A DNA stretch of 64,000 nucleotides from Stappia sp. MMSF_3263 (GTDB taxonomy: Bacteria; Pseudomonadota; Alphaproteobacteria; Rhizobiales; Stappiaceae), in assembly GCF_030733745.1 (NCBI RefSeq), contig NZ_JASHIK010000002.1, forward strand, positions 186,001 through 250,000. The letters run 5' to 3'. The notes under the pieces were generated by a model. That model made no database searches. It was not told where the DNA came from and saw only the letters and a list, made by a program, of their open reading frames with translations. Shown piece after piece: positions 35,876 to 44,830 of this stretch. The stretch's first letter is position 1; the number at the start of each line of letters is the position of its first letter. The translations under genes were made by a program, and so were the position numbers.

Positions 35876-36442
35876 GTGACCGGAAAGACGGATATCCTGT
35901 TCTGGCGGCGCGTCGACGTGCCGGGCCTGGAACGCATGGCATTGCACCACCACGACGACGGAGTGCTGGCAGAAGCGAGTGTCCTATGCCTTGAGGACGG
36001 AGGCTTTCAGCTGACCCACCGCTGGCGGCTCGATCCGCTCTGGCGGACCCTGTCGCTTGACGTCGTGAAGCTGGCGGGGAGCAATGAACAGCGTCTGCGG
36101 CTCGAGAGGACCCGTGACGGGTGGGCAGTCGATGGCGATCACCGGCCCGATCTCGACGGGCTCGACGAGCCGGATCTCTCGGTCACGCCCTTCTGCAACA
36201 CGCTGCCCATCCGGCAGATGCTGGCGGGAACGGCCTCAAGCCAGGTTCTTTCGACCTGCTACATCAACGCGGCAGACATGCGTGTCGTCGCTTCAACCCA
36301 GAAATACGAGCGCATCTCGGACACGCGGTTCCGCTATATCGACCTTGGTGTCTTCACGGGCTTCGAGGCCGTCCTTGACGTTGACGCAGACGGGTTTGTC
36401 GAACGCTACGAAGGACTTTTCGAGCGCATCCGGCCGGCTTGA
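35876..36442 (+). CDS. Putative glycolipid-binding domain protein (DUF1089)
   Basis: A 188-aa protein similar in layout to the PF06475 family, whose fold resembles the LolA/LolB-type lipid-binding barrel. Segments such as ERMALHHHDDGVLAEASVLC, VTPFCNTLPIRQML and RFRYIDLGVFTGFEAVLDVD are recognisable. No signal peptide is present, so it is probably cytoplasmic. The GTG at 35876 has GGAG 8 nt upstream. The true ligand is unknown. Confidence 0.75.
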   Translation: MTGKTDILFWRRVDVPGLERMALHHHDDGVLAEASVLCLEDGGFQLTHRWRLDPLWRTLSLDVVKLAGSNEQRLRLERTRDGWAVDGDHRPDLDGLDEPDLSVTPFCNTLPIRQMLAGTASSQVLSTCYINAADMRVVASTQKYERISDTRFRYIDLGVFTGFEAVLDVDADGFVERYEGLFERIRPA

Positions 36443-36465
36443 CTGCAGCATTGACACTGCAGCCC

Positions 36466-36500
36466 AAACGCAAAACGGCCCGCCGAAGGCGGGCCGTCGA
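36466..36500 (-). terminator. Terminator after rpsI
   Basis: On the minus strand ACGGCCCGCC (36497-36488) pairs with 36484-36475 around a 3-nt loop and is followed by TTTTGCGTTT. It ends the rplM-rpsI transcript and may also serve the convergent gene at 35876. Confidence 0.85.
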
Positions 36501-36525
36501 AACTTGCAAGAGCGATCCCGAAAGA

Positions 36526-37002
36526 TCAGCGCTTGGAGAACTGGAAGCTCCGACGCGCCTTCCGGCGGCCGTACTTCTTGCGCTCCACGACGCGGCTGTC
36601 GCGGGTCAGGAAGCCTTCCTTCTTGAGCACGCCGCGCAGCTCCGGCTCGTAATAGGTCAGAGCCTTGGAGATGCCGTGGCGCAGGGCGCCCGCCTGGCCG
36701 GACAGACCGCCGCCGGAAACGGTGGCGACCACGTCGTACTGGCCGTCGCGGTTGGTCAGCATGATCGGCTGGCGCAGGATCATCTGGAGGACCGGACGCG
36801 CGAAATACGCGAGGTAGTCCTTCTTGTTGATGATGATCTTGCCCGTGCCCGGCTTGATCCAGACGCGCGCGATGGCGTCCTTGCGCTTGCCGGTCGCATA
36901 GGCGCGGCCAAGCGAATCGAGCTTCTGAACATGAACCGGCGCTTCGGCCTGGGCGGTGCCCATCGCGCCGCCGAGGTCCTCGAGGGACTGGATCTCAGCC
37001 AT
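36526..37002 (-). CDS. rpsI: 30S ribosomal protein S9
   Basis: A 158-aa protein. The S9 core is clear ([37 protein letters not shown]), and the C-terminus ends in [17 protein letters not shown], whose tail reaches the ribosomal P site. The N-terminal extension of about 35 residues is usual in this group. It follows rplM after 2 bp, the universal L13-S9 operon. Confidence 0.99.
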   Translation of the reverse strand: MAEIQSLEDLGGAMGTAQAEAPVHVQKLDSLGRAYATGKRKDAIARVWIKPGTGKIIINKKDYLAYFARPVLQMILRQPIMLTNRDGQYDVVATVSGGGLSGQAGALRHGISKALTYYEPELRGVLKKEGFLTRDSRVVERKKYGRRKARRSFQFSKR

Positions 37003-37004
37003 CG

Positions 37005-37472
37005 TTAAGCCCTCTTTCCGTCGTTCTTCGCGTTGAAGGCCTTGAAGTCGACCGGAACCGGCGACTGGGCCTCATGCGGATGCGTTGCACCGGTGTAAAC
37101 CCGGAGATTCCTGAGCTGCTGGCGGCTCAACGGGCCACCCGGCATCATGCGCTTCACGGCCTGCTCGAGGACGCGCTCGGGGAACTTGCCCTCGAGGATC
37201 GCACGCGCGGTGCGCTCCTTGATGCCGCCCGGGTAGCCGGTGTGCCAGTAGTACTTCTTGTCGTAGTACTTCTTGCCGGTCAGCACCGCCTTGTCGGCGT
37301 TGATGACGATGACATTGTCACCGCAGTCGATATGAGGCGTGAAGGTCGGCTTGGTCTTGCCACGCAGCGTGTTGGCGATGAAGGCGGCCAGACGACCGAC
37401 GACAACGCCCTCGGCGTCGATCAAGATCCACTTCTTCTCGACCTCGGCCGTCTTGGCAGAATAGGTCTTCAT
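37005..37472 (-). CDS. rplM: 50S ribosomal protein L13
   Basis: A 155-aa protein starting [20 protein letters not shown], with the conserved [18 protein letters not shown] and [20 protein letters not shown]. The ATG at 37472 gives the standard length; the frame is open upstream. First gene of the rplM-rpsI operon, behind a good sigma-70 promoter. Confidence 0.99.
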   Translation of the reverse strand: MKTYSAKTAEVEKKWILIDAEGVVVGRLAAFIANTLRGKTKPTFTPHIDCGDNVIVINADKAVLTGKKYYDKKYYWHTGYPGGIKERTARAILEGKFPERVLEQAVKRMMPGGPLSRQQLRNLRVYTGATHPHEAQSPVPVDFKAFNAKNDGKRA

Positions 37473-37582
37473 GGGTTCGATCCGTTGTTGTCGCGGACCG
37501 AACCCCACCCGAACGATGGTGGAGCCGGTCCGAATTCCATGCAAAACGATCCCGAAACCGGGGCCGCGTGCTGTCGGAAGGG

Positions 37583-37611
37583 TGTTTACGCCCAGTCGCC
37601 GAGCCTGTCAA
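37583..37611 (-). promoter_or_regulatory. Sigma-70 promoter of rplM-rpsI
   Basis: A consensus TTGACA (37611-37606) is followed after exactly 17 bp by TAAACA (37588-37583). Transcription would start near 37576, leaving a leader of about 100 nt before rplM. It sits at the edge of an AT-rich tract. Confidence 0.65.
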
Positions 37612-37868
37612 TCAGCATTATTGGATGATGGCACCGATAAATCATTATAAAACAACAACTTAAAAAAACGGTACTATTTTACCACATAAAATATCCCAAT
37701 TCTCGGCTGCGCCGACGGCACCTGCGATCGGGCGCCTGCCATGCGGGTTGCCAGGAATGTATTTATCGAGGCGATTGCCCGCATGGATTGCACATGCTTT
37801 ATTGCCGGGTATTGCCCTGACGTCGCGCGATGCCACCGTAGTCGTTGGATCTTTTTTCAGGAATCCGG
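37612..37868. other. AT-rich intergenic island
   Basis: This stretch, especially 37612-37700 (AATCATTATAAAACAACAAC, AAAAAAACGG, TATTTTACCACATAAAATAT), is far richer in A and T than the rest of the window. No gene is supported here. It separates the ribosomal operon from an orphan secreted protein gene and may be acquired DNA or a strong promoter region. Confidence 0.6.
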
Positions 37869-38366
37869 ATGACAAAATTCCACTTTCACCATCTTTCGAC
37901 GTTTCGCTGCCTGGTGATTGCAAGCTTGGCTTTTGCCGCCAGCACCCTCGTTTCCGGCCCGGCAGGCGCAATGTCGTTCGAGCGCGCCACTGAACTTGGA
38001 GCTCACCGCTGGGCGTGCACCACAAAGGCCGCCTATTCGCAACATAGGCGCCGACTTTCAAGTGGCCGGTTCAGCACCGAATATATTGGCGAAAAACCCG
38101 TCCTTTTCGATTACATATCCCGAAAATTCGTCGCCTCGCCGGACTGCTTCCCTCTCACGGACAAGACCGTGCGCGTCGTCGAACGCTCGATGTTCGCCGG
38201 GCAGTGGTGCGTAACGTCGAAAAGGCATAGCCCATGCCTTTGGATCGACAAGTCGAAGTTCCGGCAGTTCTTCAGCGGTTCCGTCGATGGCACCGTCTTC
38301 CGAAGGCATCCCGTCCGTATCATCACCCCGAGAAGAACGCGCCCGACGTCCTCCCCTCGACCCTAG
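37869..38366 (+). CDS. Hypothetical secreted protein with four cysteines
   Basis: A 165-aa protein. The start MTKFHFHHLSTFRCLVIASL leads into a signal peptide with probable cleavage after PAGA. The mature part has four cysteines (WACTT, PDCFP, QWCVTS, PCLWID), which would fit two disulfides in the periplasm, and a basic Arg/Pro-rich end. AGGA precedes the ATG at 37869. I recognise no family. Base composition at its 5' end is lower in GC than its neighbours, and it lies beside the AT-rich island, so horizontal acquisition is possible. Confidence 0.65.
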   Translation: MTKFHFHHLSTFRCLVIASLAFAASTLVSGPAGAMSFERATELGAHRWACTTKAAYSQHRRRLSSGRFSTEYIGEKPVLFDYISRKFVASPDCFPLTDKTVRVVERSMFAGQWCVTSKRHSPCLWIDKSKFRQFFSGSVDGTVFRRHPVRIITPRRTRPTSSPRP

Positions 38367-38378
38367 CCCCTGCGGCGT

Positions 38379-38804
38379 TTATCTCGGCGGGATCGAATAG
38401 GTAGCGGTGGCATGGGCGACGAGATCGTCCTCTCCCCTGCCCGCGATCCCGCATTCGGTCACGGCCAGACGCTTGCCGAGCTTCAGCAGCCGGCAGGTGC
38501 CGACAAGATCGCCCGGCCCCGGCTTCCTGAGAAAGTTCATGTTGAGATTGGTGGTGACGGCGAGCGCCACCGGACCGATATGGGCAAGGATCACCGCATA
38601 GGCGGCAAGGTCGGCAAGCGCCATCATGGTGGGACCTGAAATCGTGCCGCCGGGGCGCAGATGTCTTTCCGACGGCTTCACCGAGATAACCGCCTCGCCC
38701 GGTGACACCGCCTCGATCTCGTAGATGCGGCCGTCGGCATGGATCTGCGGGAACTCGCGGTCAAGAAAGGCGTTCAGCTCGGCAGCGGTCATCACGGGTT
38801 GCAC
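38379..38804 (-). CDS. PaaI-family hotdog thioesterase
   Basis: A 141-aa hotdog-fold acyl-CoA thioesterase. The family signature is visible in LRPGGTISGPTMMALADLAAY, and the following strands (NLNMNFLRKPGPGDL) are standard. It probably hydrolyses short or aromatic acyl-CoA. The GTG at 38804 has AGAGGA 9 nt upstream; an ATG at 38792 is too far from it. It is divergent from an enoyl-CoA hydratase gene. Confidence 0.88.
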   Translation of the reverse strand: MQPVMTAAELNAFLDREFPQIHADGRIYEIEAVSPGEAVISVKPSERHLRPGGTISGPTMMALADLAAYAVILAHIGPVALAVTTNLNMNFLRKPGPGDLVGTCRLLKLGKRLAVTECGIAGRGEDDLVAHATATYSIPPR

Positions 38805-38948
38805 GGATCTGTTTCCTCTTGTTTTCCTGTCTTGACGCTTTCGTTAACGTAAGCCGTGAAAAGCGACAAGGCGCAATGGGAACGAAGGTCTCCTTTGTCG
38901 GGCCTGACGTCTCGGTTATAAGGGGCGAAACGACAGGGAGCAGACGCA

Positions 38949-39791
38949 ATGACCAGTACGGGGACCAGTGCGGGGACCGCGAGCGCGGAAACGAAGGGCG
39001 ATTGCGGACCGCTGGCCCGGGAGTTGTCCGGCGGCGTGTTGCGGCTGACGCTGAACCGGCCCGAGCGACGAAACTCGCTTTCGGAGGAAATGATGGCCGC
39101 TCTCCAGCAGGCGCTCGATGCAGCCGCCGGAGACAAGGCCGTGCGCGTCATCCTGCTGCGGGCCGAGGGCAATGTCTTTTGCGCCGGACACGATCTCAAG
39201 GAAATGACGGCCGCGCGGGCGCATGCGGATCGCGGGCGCGCCTATTTCACCGAGGTGATGAACCGCTGCGCGGCGCTGATGCAGACCATCGTCACGCATC
39301 CCAGGCCGGTGATCGCCGAGGTCGACGGCATGGCGACGGCGGCGGGCCTGCAACTCGTCGCCTCCTGCGACCTGGCGATTGCCAGCGACCAGGCCCGCTT
39401 CTGCACGCCGGGCGTCAATATCGGTCTTTTCTGCTCGACCCCGATGGTGGCGCTGACCCGCAACGTTTCGCGCAAGCAGGCGATGGAAATGCTGCTCACC
39501 GGCGAGATCATCGACGCCTCGACGGCGCGCGAGTTCGGCCTCGTCAACCGGGTGGTGCCGGCCGACTATCTGGCGCAAGTGACCGCGAAATACGCGGAGA
39601 CCATTGCCGCAAAATCGCCGCTGACGCTGAAGATCGGCAAGGAGGCGTTCCACGCGCAGGCGGAAATGTCGCTTGCCGACGCCTATGCCCATTGCGCACA
39701 GGTGATGGTGGAGAACATGCTGGCGCGCGACGCGGAGGAAGGCATCGGCGCCTTCATCGAAAAGCGCGCGCCCGAATGGACCGGGGAATGA
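38949..39791 (+). CDS. Enoyl-CoA hydratase/isomerase family protein
   Basis: A 280-aa crotonase-fold protein. The CoA-binding loop NVFCAGHDLKEM and the oxyanion segment DGMATAAGLQLVASCDLAIA are present. Its features are close to the ECHDC3-like group. GGGAG lies upstream of the ATG at 38949. It overlaps the next gene by 4 nt, so the two share an operon. The substrate is not known. Confidence 0.9.
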   Translation: MTSTGTSAGTASAETKGDCGPLARELSGGVLRLTLNRPERRNSLSEEMMAALQQALDAAAGDKAVRVILLRAEGNVFCAGHDLKEMTAARAHADRGRAYFTEVMNRCAALMQTIVTHPRPVIAEVDGMATAAGLQLVASCDLAIASDQARFCTPGVNIGLFCSTPMVALTRNVSRKQAMEMLLTGEIIDASTAREFGLVNRVVPADYLAQVTAKYAETIAAKSPLTLKIGKEAFHAQAEMSLADAYAHCAQVMVENMLARDAEEGIGAFIEKRAPEWTGE

Positions 39792-40330
39792 ACAAGGCCG
39801 TGACCTCGATCTACCATGACAGCTATTCCGACACCCATATCCGCGCGATCCTCGACGAGGTGAAGACCATCGCCATGGTCGGCGCCAGTCCGAACAATGT
39901 GCGGCCCTCCTATTTCGTGCTGAAATACATGCTGTCGAAGGGTTACGAGGTCTTTCCGATCAACCCGGGCCATGCGGGCAAGGAGATTCTCGGCCAGAAG
40001 GTCTATGCCAGCCTCGCGGACGTGCCTGTCACCATCGATATGGTCGACATCTTCCGCAACTCTGACGCTGCCCTTGACGTGACGCGGGAGGCGCTGGCCC
40101 TGTCGCCACAGCCGAAGGTGATCTGGATGCAGCTTTCGGTCCGGAACGACGAAGCGGCGACCCTTGCGGAAGACGCCGGCGTCAAGGTGGTGATGAACCG
40201 CTGTCCAAAGATCGAGTATGGCCGGCTCTCCGGCGAGATCGGCTGGACCGGCGTCAACTCGCGCACCCTGTCGGCGAAGCGCCCGGCCCTGAAAGGCGGC
40301 TTCCAGCACCGAGGGCTGAGGAAGGAGTGA
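39788..40330 (+). CDS. CoA-binding domain protein (YccU type)
   Basis: A 180-aa protein with the CoA-binding Rossmann fold (TIAMVGASPNNVRPSYFVLKYML, FPINPGHAGKEILGQKVYAS) and the C-terminal motif VVMNRCPKIEYGRLSGEIGW. Family members bind CoA and may regulate acyl-CoA enzymes, but the role is not defined. It begins within the stop of the upstream hydratase gene (ATGA). Confidence 0.9.
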   Translation: MNKAVTSIYHDSYSDTHIRAILDEVKTIAMVGASPNNVRPSYFVLKYMLSKGYEVFPINPGHAGKEILGQKVYASLADVPVTIDMVDIFRNSDAALDVTREALALSPQPKVIWMQLSVRNDEAATLAEDAGVKVVMNRCPKIEYGRLSGEIGWTGVNSRTLSAKRPALKGGFQHRGLRKE

Positions 40331-40425
40331 AGGAGACGCCACCTTGCAGTGGCATGACCGCATACGCTTCGCATTGCCCCGTCCGGATTCAGGGAATCTT
40401 CGCACGCGCCTGATACCAGCAAGCG

Positions 40426-40635
40426 ATGGAAACGCTTCTTGCGCCCCTGATGACCCCCTTCAACATTACCGTCCTTGCGGCGATTGTCGCGCTCGTTGCC
40501 GCCGCGCTTGTGCTGATCGCAGTCGGCCGACGGGAGGGCCGCTATCGCAGCGAGCGCTCGATCCATGCCGGCCATGACGGGGGTGACGGCGGCTGGGGTT
40601 TCGGCGACAGCGACGGGGGATGCGACGGCGACTGA
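40426..40635 (+). CDS. Small single-pass membrane protein, glycine/aspartate-rich tail
   Basis: A 69-aa reading frame with one membrane helix (ITVLAAIVALVAAALVLIAV). It is followed by a basic stretch (GRREGRYRSER) and a Gly/Asp-rich tail (HDGGDGGWGFGDSDGGCDGD). This layout is typical of real small membrane proteins, but the ribosome site is weak. I know no family function. Confidence 0.5.
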   Translation: METLLAPLMTPFNITVLAAIVALVAAALVLIAVGRREGRYRSERSIHAGHDGGDGGWGFGDSDGGCDGD

Positions 40636-40769
40636 ACCGGTGTCGCGGGCGGCGATACCTTCCAGGCGAAAGCCGTTCCCCTCAGACGCCTGAAACGAAA
40701 CCGCTTTCCTTTGACCTCCTCACGGGCATCGGCCAGTATGCCGCCGAATTGTTGCCGAAGGAGAATTTC

Positions 40770-42053
40770 ATGAGCGACCGTATTCCCGGATTCTCGACGC
40801 TGGCGATCCATGCCGGCGCCCAGCCCGACCCCTCGACCGGCGCACGGGTGACGCCGATCTACCAGACCACGTCCTTCGTCTTCGACGATGTCGATCACGC
40901 GGCCTCGCTGTTCGGTCTGCAGGCCTTCGGCAACATCTACACGCGCATCACCAACCCGACGACGGCGGTGCTGGAGGAGCGCGTCGCCGCACTCGAGGGC
41001 GGCACGGCGGCACTCGCGGTCGCCTCGGGCCACTCGGCGCAGTTGCTCGCCTTCCACACGATGATGACGCCGGGCGACAACATCGTTGCCGGCAACAAGC
41101 TCTATGGCGGCTCGATCAACCAGCTCAACCATTCCTTCAAGAGCTTCGGCTGGGAAGTGAAATGGGCCGACGCCGAGAACCCGCAGAGTTTCGAGGCCTT
41201 GATCGACAGCCGCACGCGCGCGATCTTCATCGAGAGCCTTGCCAATCCCGGCGGTGTGGTGACCGACATCGAGGCGATCTCGAAGATCGCGAAGGCGCAC
41301 AACGTGCCGCTGGTCGTCGACAACACGATGGCGACACCCTACCTGTGCCGGCCGATCGAGCATGGCGCCGACGTCGTCCTGCATTCGCTGACCAAGTTCA
41401 TGGGCGGCCATGGCAATTCGATGGGCGGCGTTCTGGTCGATGGCGGCAGCTACGACTGGTCCTCGAGCGAGAACTATCCGATGCTGTCGAAGCCGCGCCC
41501 GGAATATTCCGGCATGGTGCTGCACGAGACCTTCGGCAACTTCGCCTTCGCCATCGCCTGCCGCGTGCTCGGCCTGCGCGACCTTGGACCCGCGATCTCG
41601 CCGATGAACTCATTCATGCTGCTGACCGGCATCGAGACGCTGCCGCTGCGCATGCAGCGCCATTGCGACAACGCCCAGAAAGTGGCCGAGCACCTCGCCG
41701 CCCATGACAAGGTCGCCTGGGTCTCCTATGCGGGCCTGTCCAGCGATCCGAACCACGCCAAGCAGCAGAAATACATGCCCAAGGGCGCCGGTGCGGTCTT
41801 CACCTTCGGCGTCACCGGCGGCTACGAGGCGGGCGTCGCGCTGGTTTCGAACTGCCAGATCCTGTCGCATCTGGCCAATATCGGCGATACGCGTTCGCTG
41901 ATCATCCATCCGGCCTCGACCACCCACCGCCAGCTCACCGACGAACAGAAGACGGCGGCGGGCGCCGGTCCCGACGTGGTGCGCCTGTCGATCGGACTGG
42001 AGGACGCGGAGGACATCATCGCCGATCTCGACCAGGCGCTTGCCTCGATCTGA
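40770..42053 (+). CDS. metY: O-acetylhomoserine aminocarboxypropyltransferase (sulfhydrylase)
   Basis: A 427-aa PLP enzyme of the Cys/Met metabolism family that makes homocysteine from O-acetylhomoserine and sulfide. The PLP lysine is in [18 protein letters not shown], and [22 protein letters not shown] is the family N-terminal signature. GAAGGAG precedes the ATG at 40770. A terminator follows. No SAM-II riboswitch was recognised upstream. Confidence 0.94.
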   Translation: MSDRIPGFSTLAIHAGAQPDPSTGARVTPIYQTTSFVFDDVDHAASLFGLQAFGNIYTRITNPTTAVLEERVAALEGGTAALAVASGHSAQLLAFHTMMTPGDNIVAGNKLYGGSINQLNHSFKSFGWEVKWADAENPQSFEALIDSRTRAIFIESLANPGGVVTDIEAISKIAKAHNVPLVVDNTMATPYLCRPIEHGADVVLHSLTKFMGGHGNSMGGVLVDGGSYDWSSSENYPMLSKPRPEYSGMVLHETFGNFAFAIACRVLGLRDLGPAISPMNSFMLLTGIETLPLRMQRHCDNAQKVAEHLAAHDKVAWVSYAGLSSDPNHAKQQKYMPKGAGAVFTFGVTGGYEAGVALVSNCQILSHLANIGDTRSLIIHPASTTHRQLTDEQKTAAGAGPDVVRLSIGLEDAEDIIADLDQALASI

Positions 42054-42076
42054 GAACCAGACGGCGATTGAACGAG

Positions 42077-42104
42077 AAAAGCCGAGCTTTGGCCCGGCTT
42101 TTTT
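42077..42104 (+). terminator. Terminator after metY
   Basis: AAAAGCCG (42077-42084) pairs with CGGCTTTT around a 10-nt loop, and a run of six T residues ends the element. It lies between convergent metY and ctaA. Confidence 0.85.
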
Positions 42105-42122
42105 CATGCCCCCAAGCTGACG

Positions 42123-43223
42123 TCAGGCGCGGACCGGCTCGGAGAAACGGGCGCGAACCCAGAACTCGACCACCGCGACCATGACGACGGCGATGAAGCC
42201 CTGATGGGCGAGAGCCAGCCAGAACGGCACATGGCCAAGCAGCGTGGCGATACCGATGACCATCTGGACGACAAGTGCCACTGCAACGCCGTGGGCGGCG
42301 CCGCGCAGATGGCGGGCGGCGCCGGAGCGGTAGACCGCCCACATCGCCCACAGGCCGAGCGCAACGATCAGATAGGCCGTCATCCTGTGCTGGAACTGGA
42401 CGGTCAGCACGTTCTCGAAATGGTTGATCCAGGCCGGCGCCATGGTCCACAGGCCGGAGGGAATGAAGGCCCCGTCCATCAGCGGCCAGGTGTTGAAGGA
42501 AAACCCCGCCTTCAGTCCGGCAACGAGCCCACCGAGGAAGATCTGGGCAACCAGCAGGACGAGCAAAAGTGTTGCCGTGCCGAGAAAGGGCCGTTGCCGC
42601 TCCGGCGCCGCGGCGGGTCGCCCGACCGGGGTGAGCGCAAGATAGCGGGCAAGGGAAAAGAGATAGAGGAAGATCAGGCAGGCCAGCGTCAGATGGACCG
42701 CGAGCCGGTACTGGCTGACGTCGACACGCTCGGCAAGCCCCGAGACGACCATCCACCAGCCGACGACGCCCTGCATGCCGCCAAGGACGAAACCGCCGAC
42801 GAGCCAGGGCAGCAGCTGGCGTTCGACGCGGCCACGCCACCAGAACCAGACGAGCGGCACGAAGAAGGCAAGACCGATAATCCGGCCAAGCAGGCGATGC
42901 CCCCATTCCCACCAGAAGATGAACTTGAATTCCTCCAGCGACATGCCCTTGTTGACGAGCTGGTATTCGGGGATCTGGCGGTACTTCTCCAGCTCCTCCT
43001 CCCACTCGGCGACGGAAAGCGGCGGAATGATGCCGTGGATCGGCTTCCATTCGGTGATGGAAAGACCGCTGTCGGTGAGACGGGTGGCGCCGCCGACGAC
43101 GATCATCGCAAAGATCAGCAGGCAGATGCCGTAGAGCCAGATGCGGATCGCCCGCCGGTCGCGGACAACGCGCGGGGACGGTTCCAGGGCGCCGGACGGG
43201 GAGGTAGCGGTCGTTTCGGACAT
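42123..43223 (-). CDS. ctaA: Heme A synthase (COX15/CtaA)
   Basis: A 366-aa membrane protein with about eight helices that oxidises heme O to heme A for aa3-type oxidases. Family histidines are seen in WEWGHRLLGRIIG, RLAVHLTLACL, QFQHRMTAYL and LALAHQGFIA, and the loop GGATRLTDSGLSITEWKPI is conserved. It stands alone, divergent from a DUF2842 gene. Confidence 0.96.
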   Translation of the reverse strand: MSETTATSPSGALEPSPRVVRDRRAIRIWLYGICLLIFAMIVVGGATRLTDSGLSITEWKPIHGIIPPLSVAEWEEELEKYRQIPEYQLVNKGMSLEEFKFIFWWEWGHRLLGRIIGLAFFVPLVWFWWRGRVERQLLPWLVGGFVLGGMQGVVGWWMVVSGLAERVDVSQYRLAVHLTLACLIFLYLFSLARYLALTPVGRPAAAPERQRPFLGTATLLLVLLVAQIFLGGLVAGLKAGFSFNTWPLMDGAFIPSGLWTMAPAWINHFENVLTVQFQHRMTAYLIVALGLWAMWAVYRSGAARHLRGAAHGVAVALVVQMVIGIATLLGHVPFWLALAHQGFIAVVMVAVVEFWVRARFSEPVRA

Positions 43224-43381
43224 GGATCACATCGCTCAGGGACGGTTTCGCAGGCCTTGCTGCCGGCGACCTGCCACCGGTTACAGACCGCTGCGCGCGA
43301 TGACAAGGCCTTGACGGATACCCCTCGTGTGACACATGCACTCACACGCAATGACAGTTTGAAGGCCGGAGCCAGGATCGC

Positions 43382-43612
43382 ATGAAGAACGGCGTCAGGA
43401 AATTCATCGGAATGCTGCTGCTCGTCGGCTTCGTGATCACCTACGCCTTCATCGCCATGGTGCTCGGCGACATGACGATGCAGAACACCTCGCGTGGCGT
43501 GCAGATTCTCTATTTCGCCATTGCCGGCATCGCCTGGACGCTACCGGCCGGAGCCATCATCTGGTGGATGGAGCACGGCTTCCGGCTCAGCCGCAAGCCG
43601 GGTGCGGAATGA
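43382..43612 (+). CDS. DUF2842 family small membrane protein
   Basis: A 76-aa protein with two membrane helices (IGMLLLVGFVITYAFIAMVL and ILYFAIAGIAWTLPAGAIIW), the layout of the alphaproteobacterial DUF2842 family. Function unknown. Its 3' end overlaps the convergent deacetylase gene by 26 bp. It is divergent from ctaA, and such genes are often near respiratory assembly genes. Confidence 0.8.
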   Translation: MKNGVRKFIGMLLLVGFVITYAFIAMVLGDMTMQNTSRGVQILYFAIAGIAWTLPAGAIIWWMEHGFRLSRKPGAE

Positions 43613-44666
43613 CCGTGTCGCGGATGCGCCGGGCTGCGTTGTAAACCGGGAACGGGGCTCCCGTCAGGTATTGGGAGACGATCGCGGCGCTCTGGAAATA
43701 ACCGTTGAGAGAGACGCGCGGCAGGGCCATCGGCTCGTTGCCCGGAGAAATGACGCCGGGACGCGTTGTGACGGCGGCATCGAAGCCGAGTTCGCGAACC
43801 ACATCCATCGACTGGGAATTGACCGCCGCCTCGTAGCCGTAGGGATAGGCGAAGATACGCGGGCGCAGGCCGAGCTCCGCCTCGATCCGGTCGAGCCCGG
43901 CGACGACATCCTGGCGCATGCGCTCGCCGGTGAGCCGGGCAAGCGCATAGTGATTGTGGGTGTGCGCCCCGACGGAAAAGAGCGTGTCACGGCAAAGCTC
44001 GCGCAACTCGTCCCAGGACAGGATCAGTTCCTTCGCCAGCGCCTCGATGTCGAAGTTGTGGGCCGCCGCAAGCCGGCGCAATTCAAGACGCTGCGAATCC
44101 TCGCCGAGATCGCGGGTGAACCAGTACAGCAGATGGCAGAAGACATGCTCCTTCTGCCGGTCGGTAACGACAGGGAGCTTGCGCATGCGCGCGCCCACCG
44201 GGACCTCGATTTCCCGCGCCCCGGCGACAATGCGCTCGAGCGCCTCCCACCAGATCTCCGCGGTCCGGTCGACGAAGCCGGAGGTGACGAAGATCGTGAA
44301 AGGCGCGCCGTGGCGCTTGAGAACCGGCCAGGCGTGCTCGAGATTGTCGCGATAGCCGTCATCGAATGTCAGGGCAGCGAAGCGCGGCCGGCCTCCGGCA
44401 GGCTCCGCCATTCGGGCGACGGCTTCCTCCAGAGGCACGATCTGCATGCCCGCGGCGCGGATCTGGCGAATGGTGTGGTCGAGAAACTCCGGCGTGACCT
44501 GCAGGTGGCGGTTCGGAGCGAAGGCACGGGCCTCGCCTGCCGGACGCACGCTGTGCAAGGTGAAGATCACCCCCTGTCCGCCGGTCAGCGGCGACATCAG
44601 ACGACCGATGCCGCTCCAGTGAAGCAGCTTGCAGCTTCCGGCCAGCAATTGGCGCCGCAGATCCAT
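43587..44666 (-). CDS. Polysaccharide deacetylase (NodB homology)
   Basis: A 359-aa enzyme of carbohydrate esterase family 4. The catalytic Asp and metal-binding motif are in ALTFDDGYRDN, the two histidines in GAHTHNHYALA, and FAYPYGYEA gives a third motif. No signal peptide is obvious, which is common for this subgroup linked to exopolysaccharide loci. It is divergent from the GNAT gene at the head of the EPS cluster and may trim acetyl groups from the polymer. Confidence 0.9.
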   Translation of the reverse strand: MDLRRQLLAGSCKLLHWSGIGRLMSPLTGGQGVIFTLHSVRPAGEARAFAPNRHLQVTPEFLDHTIRQIRAAGMQIVPLEEAVARMAEPAGGRPRFAALTFDDGYRDNLEHAWPVLKRHGAPFTIFVTSGFVDRTAEIWWEALERIVAGAREIEVPVGARMRKLPVVTDRQKEHVFCHLLYWFTRDLGEDSQRLELRRLAAAHNFDIEALAKELILSWDELRELCRDTLFSVGAHTHNHYALARLTGERMRQDVVAGLDRIEAELGLRPRIFAYPYGYEAAVNSQSMDVVRELGFDAAVTTRPGVISPGNEPMALPRVSLNGYFQSAAIVSQYLTGAPFPVYNAARRIRDTVIPHPACG

Positions 44667-44830
44667 TCCTCACCCGCCCAAACTCAAAATCGAATGACGG
44701 CCCACTGAAAAGGCACGTCTTTTTCAACGATACGGATCATATCGACGTTTTCTTTAGAACTCGTTGCTAGTGATGCGTGCAACGGGACAGTTGGTCACAC
44801 GTGTTTCAGCAGGCAGCGAGGGCGAGGCGG

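Noticed and set aside
40636-40769. SAM-II or similar riboswitch upstream of metY
   Set aside because: A weak CAGGCG/CGCCTG pairing exists (40663-40692), but none of the conserved SAM-II core sequences could be found.
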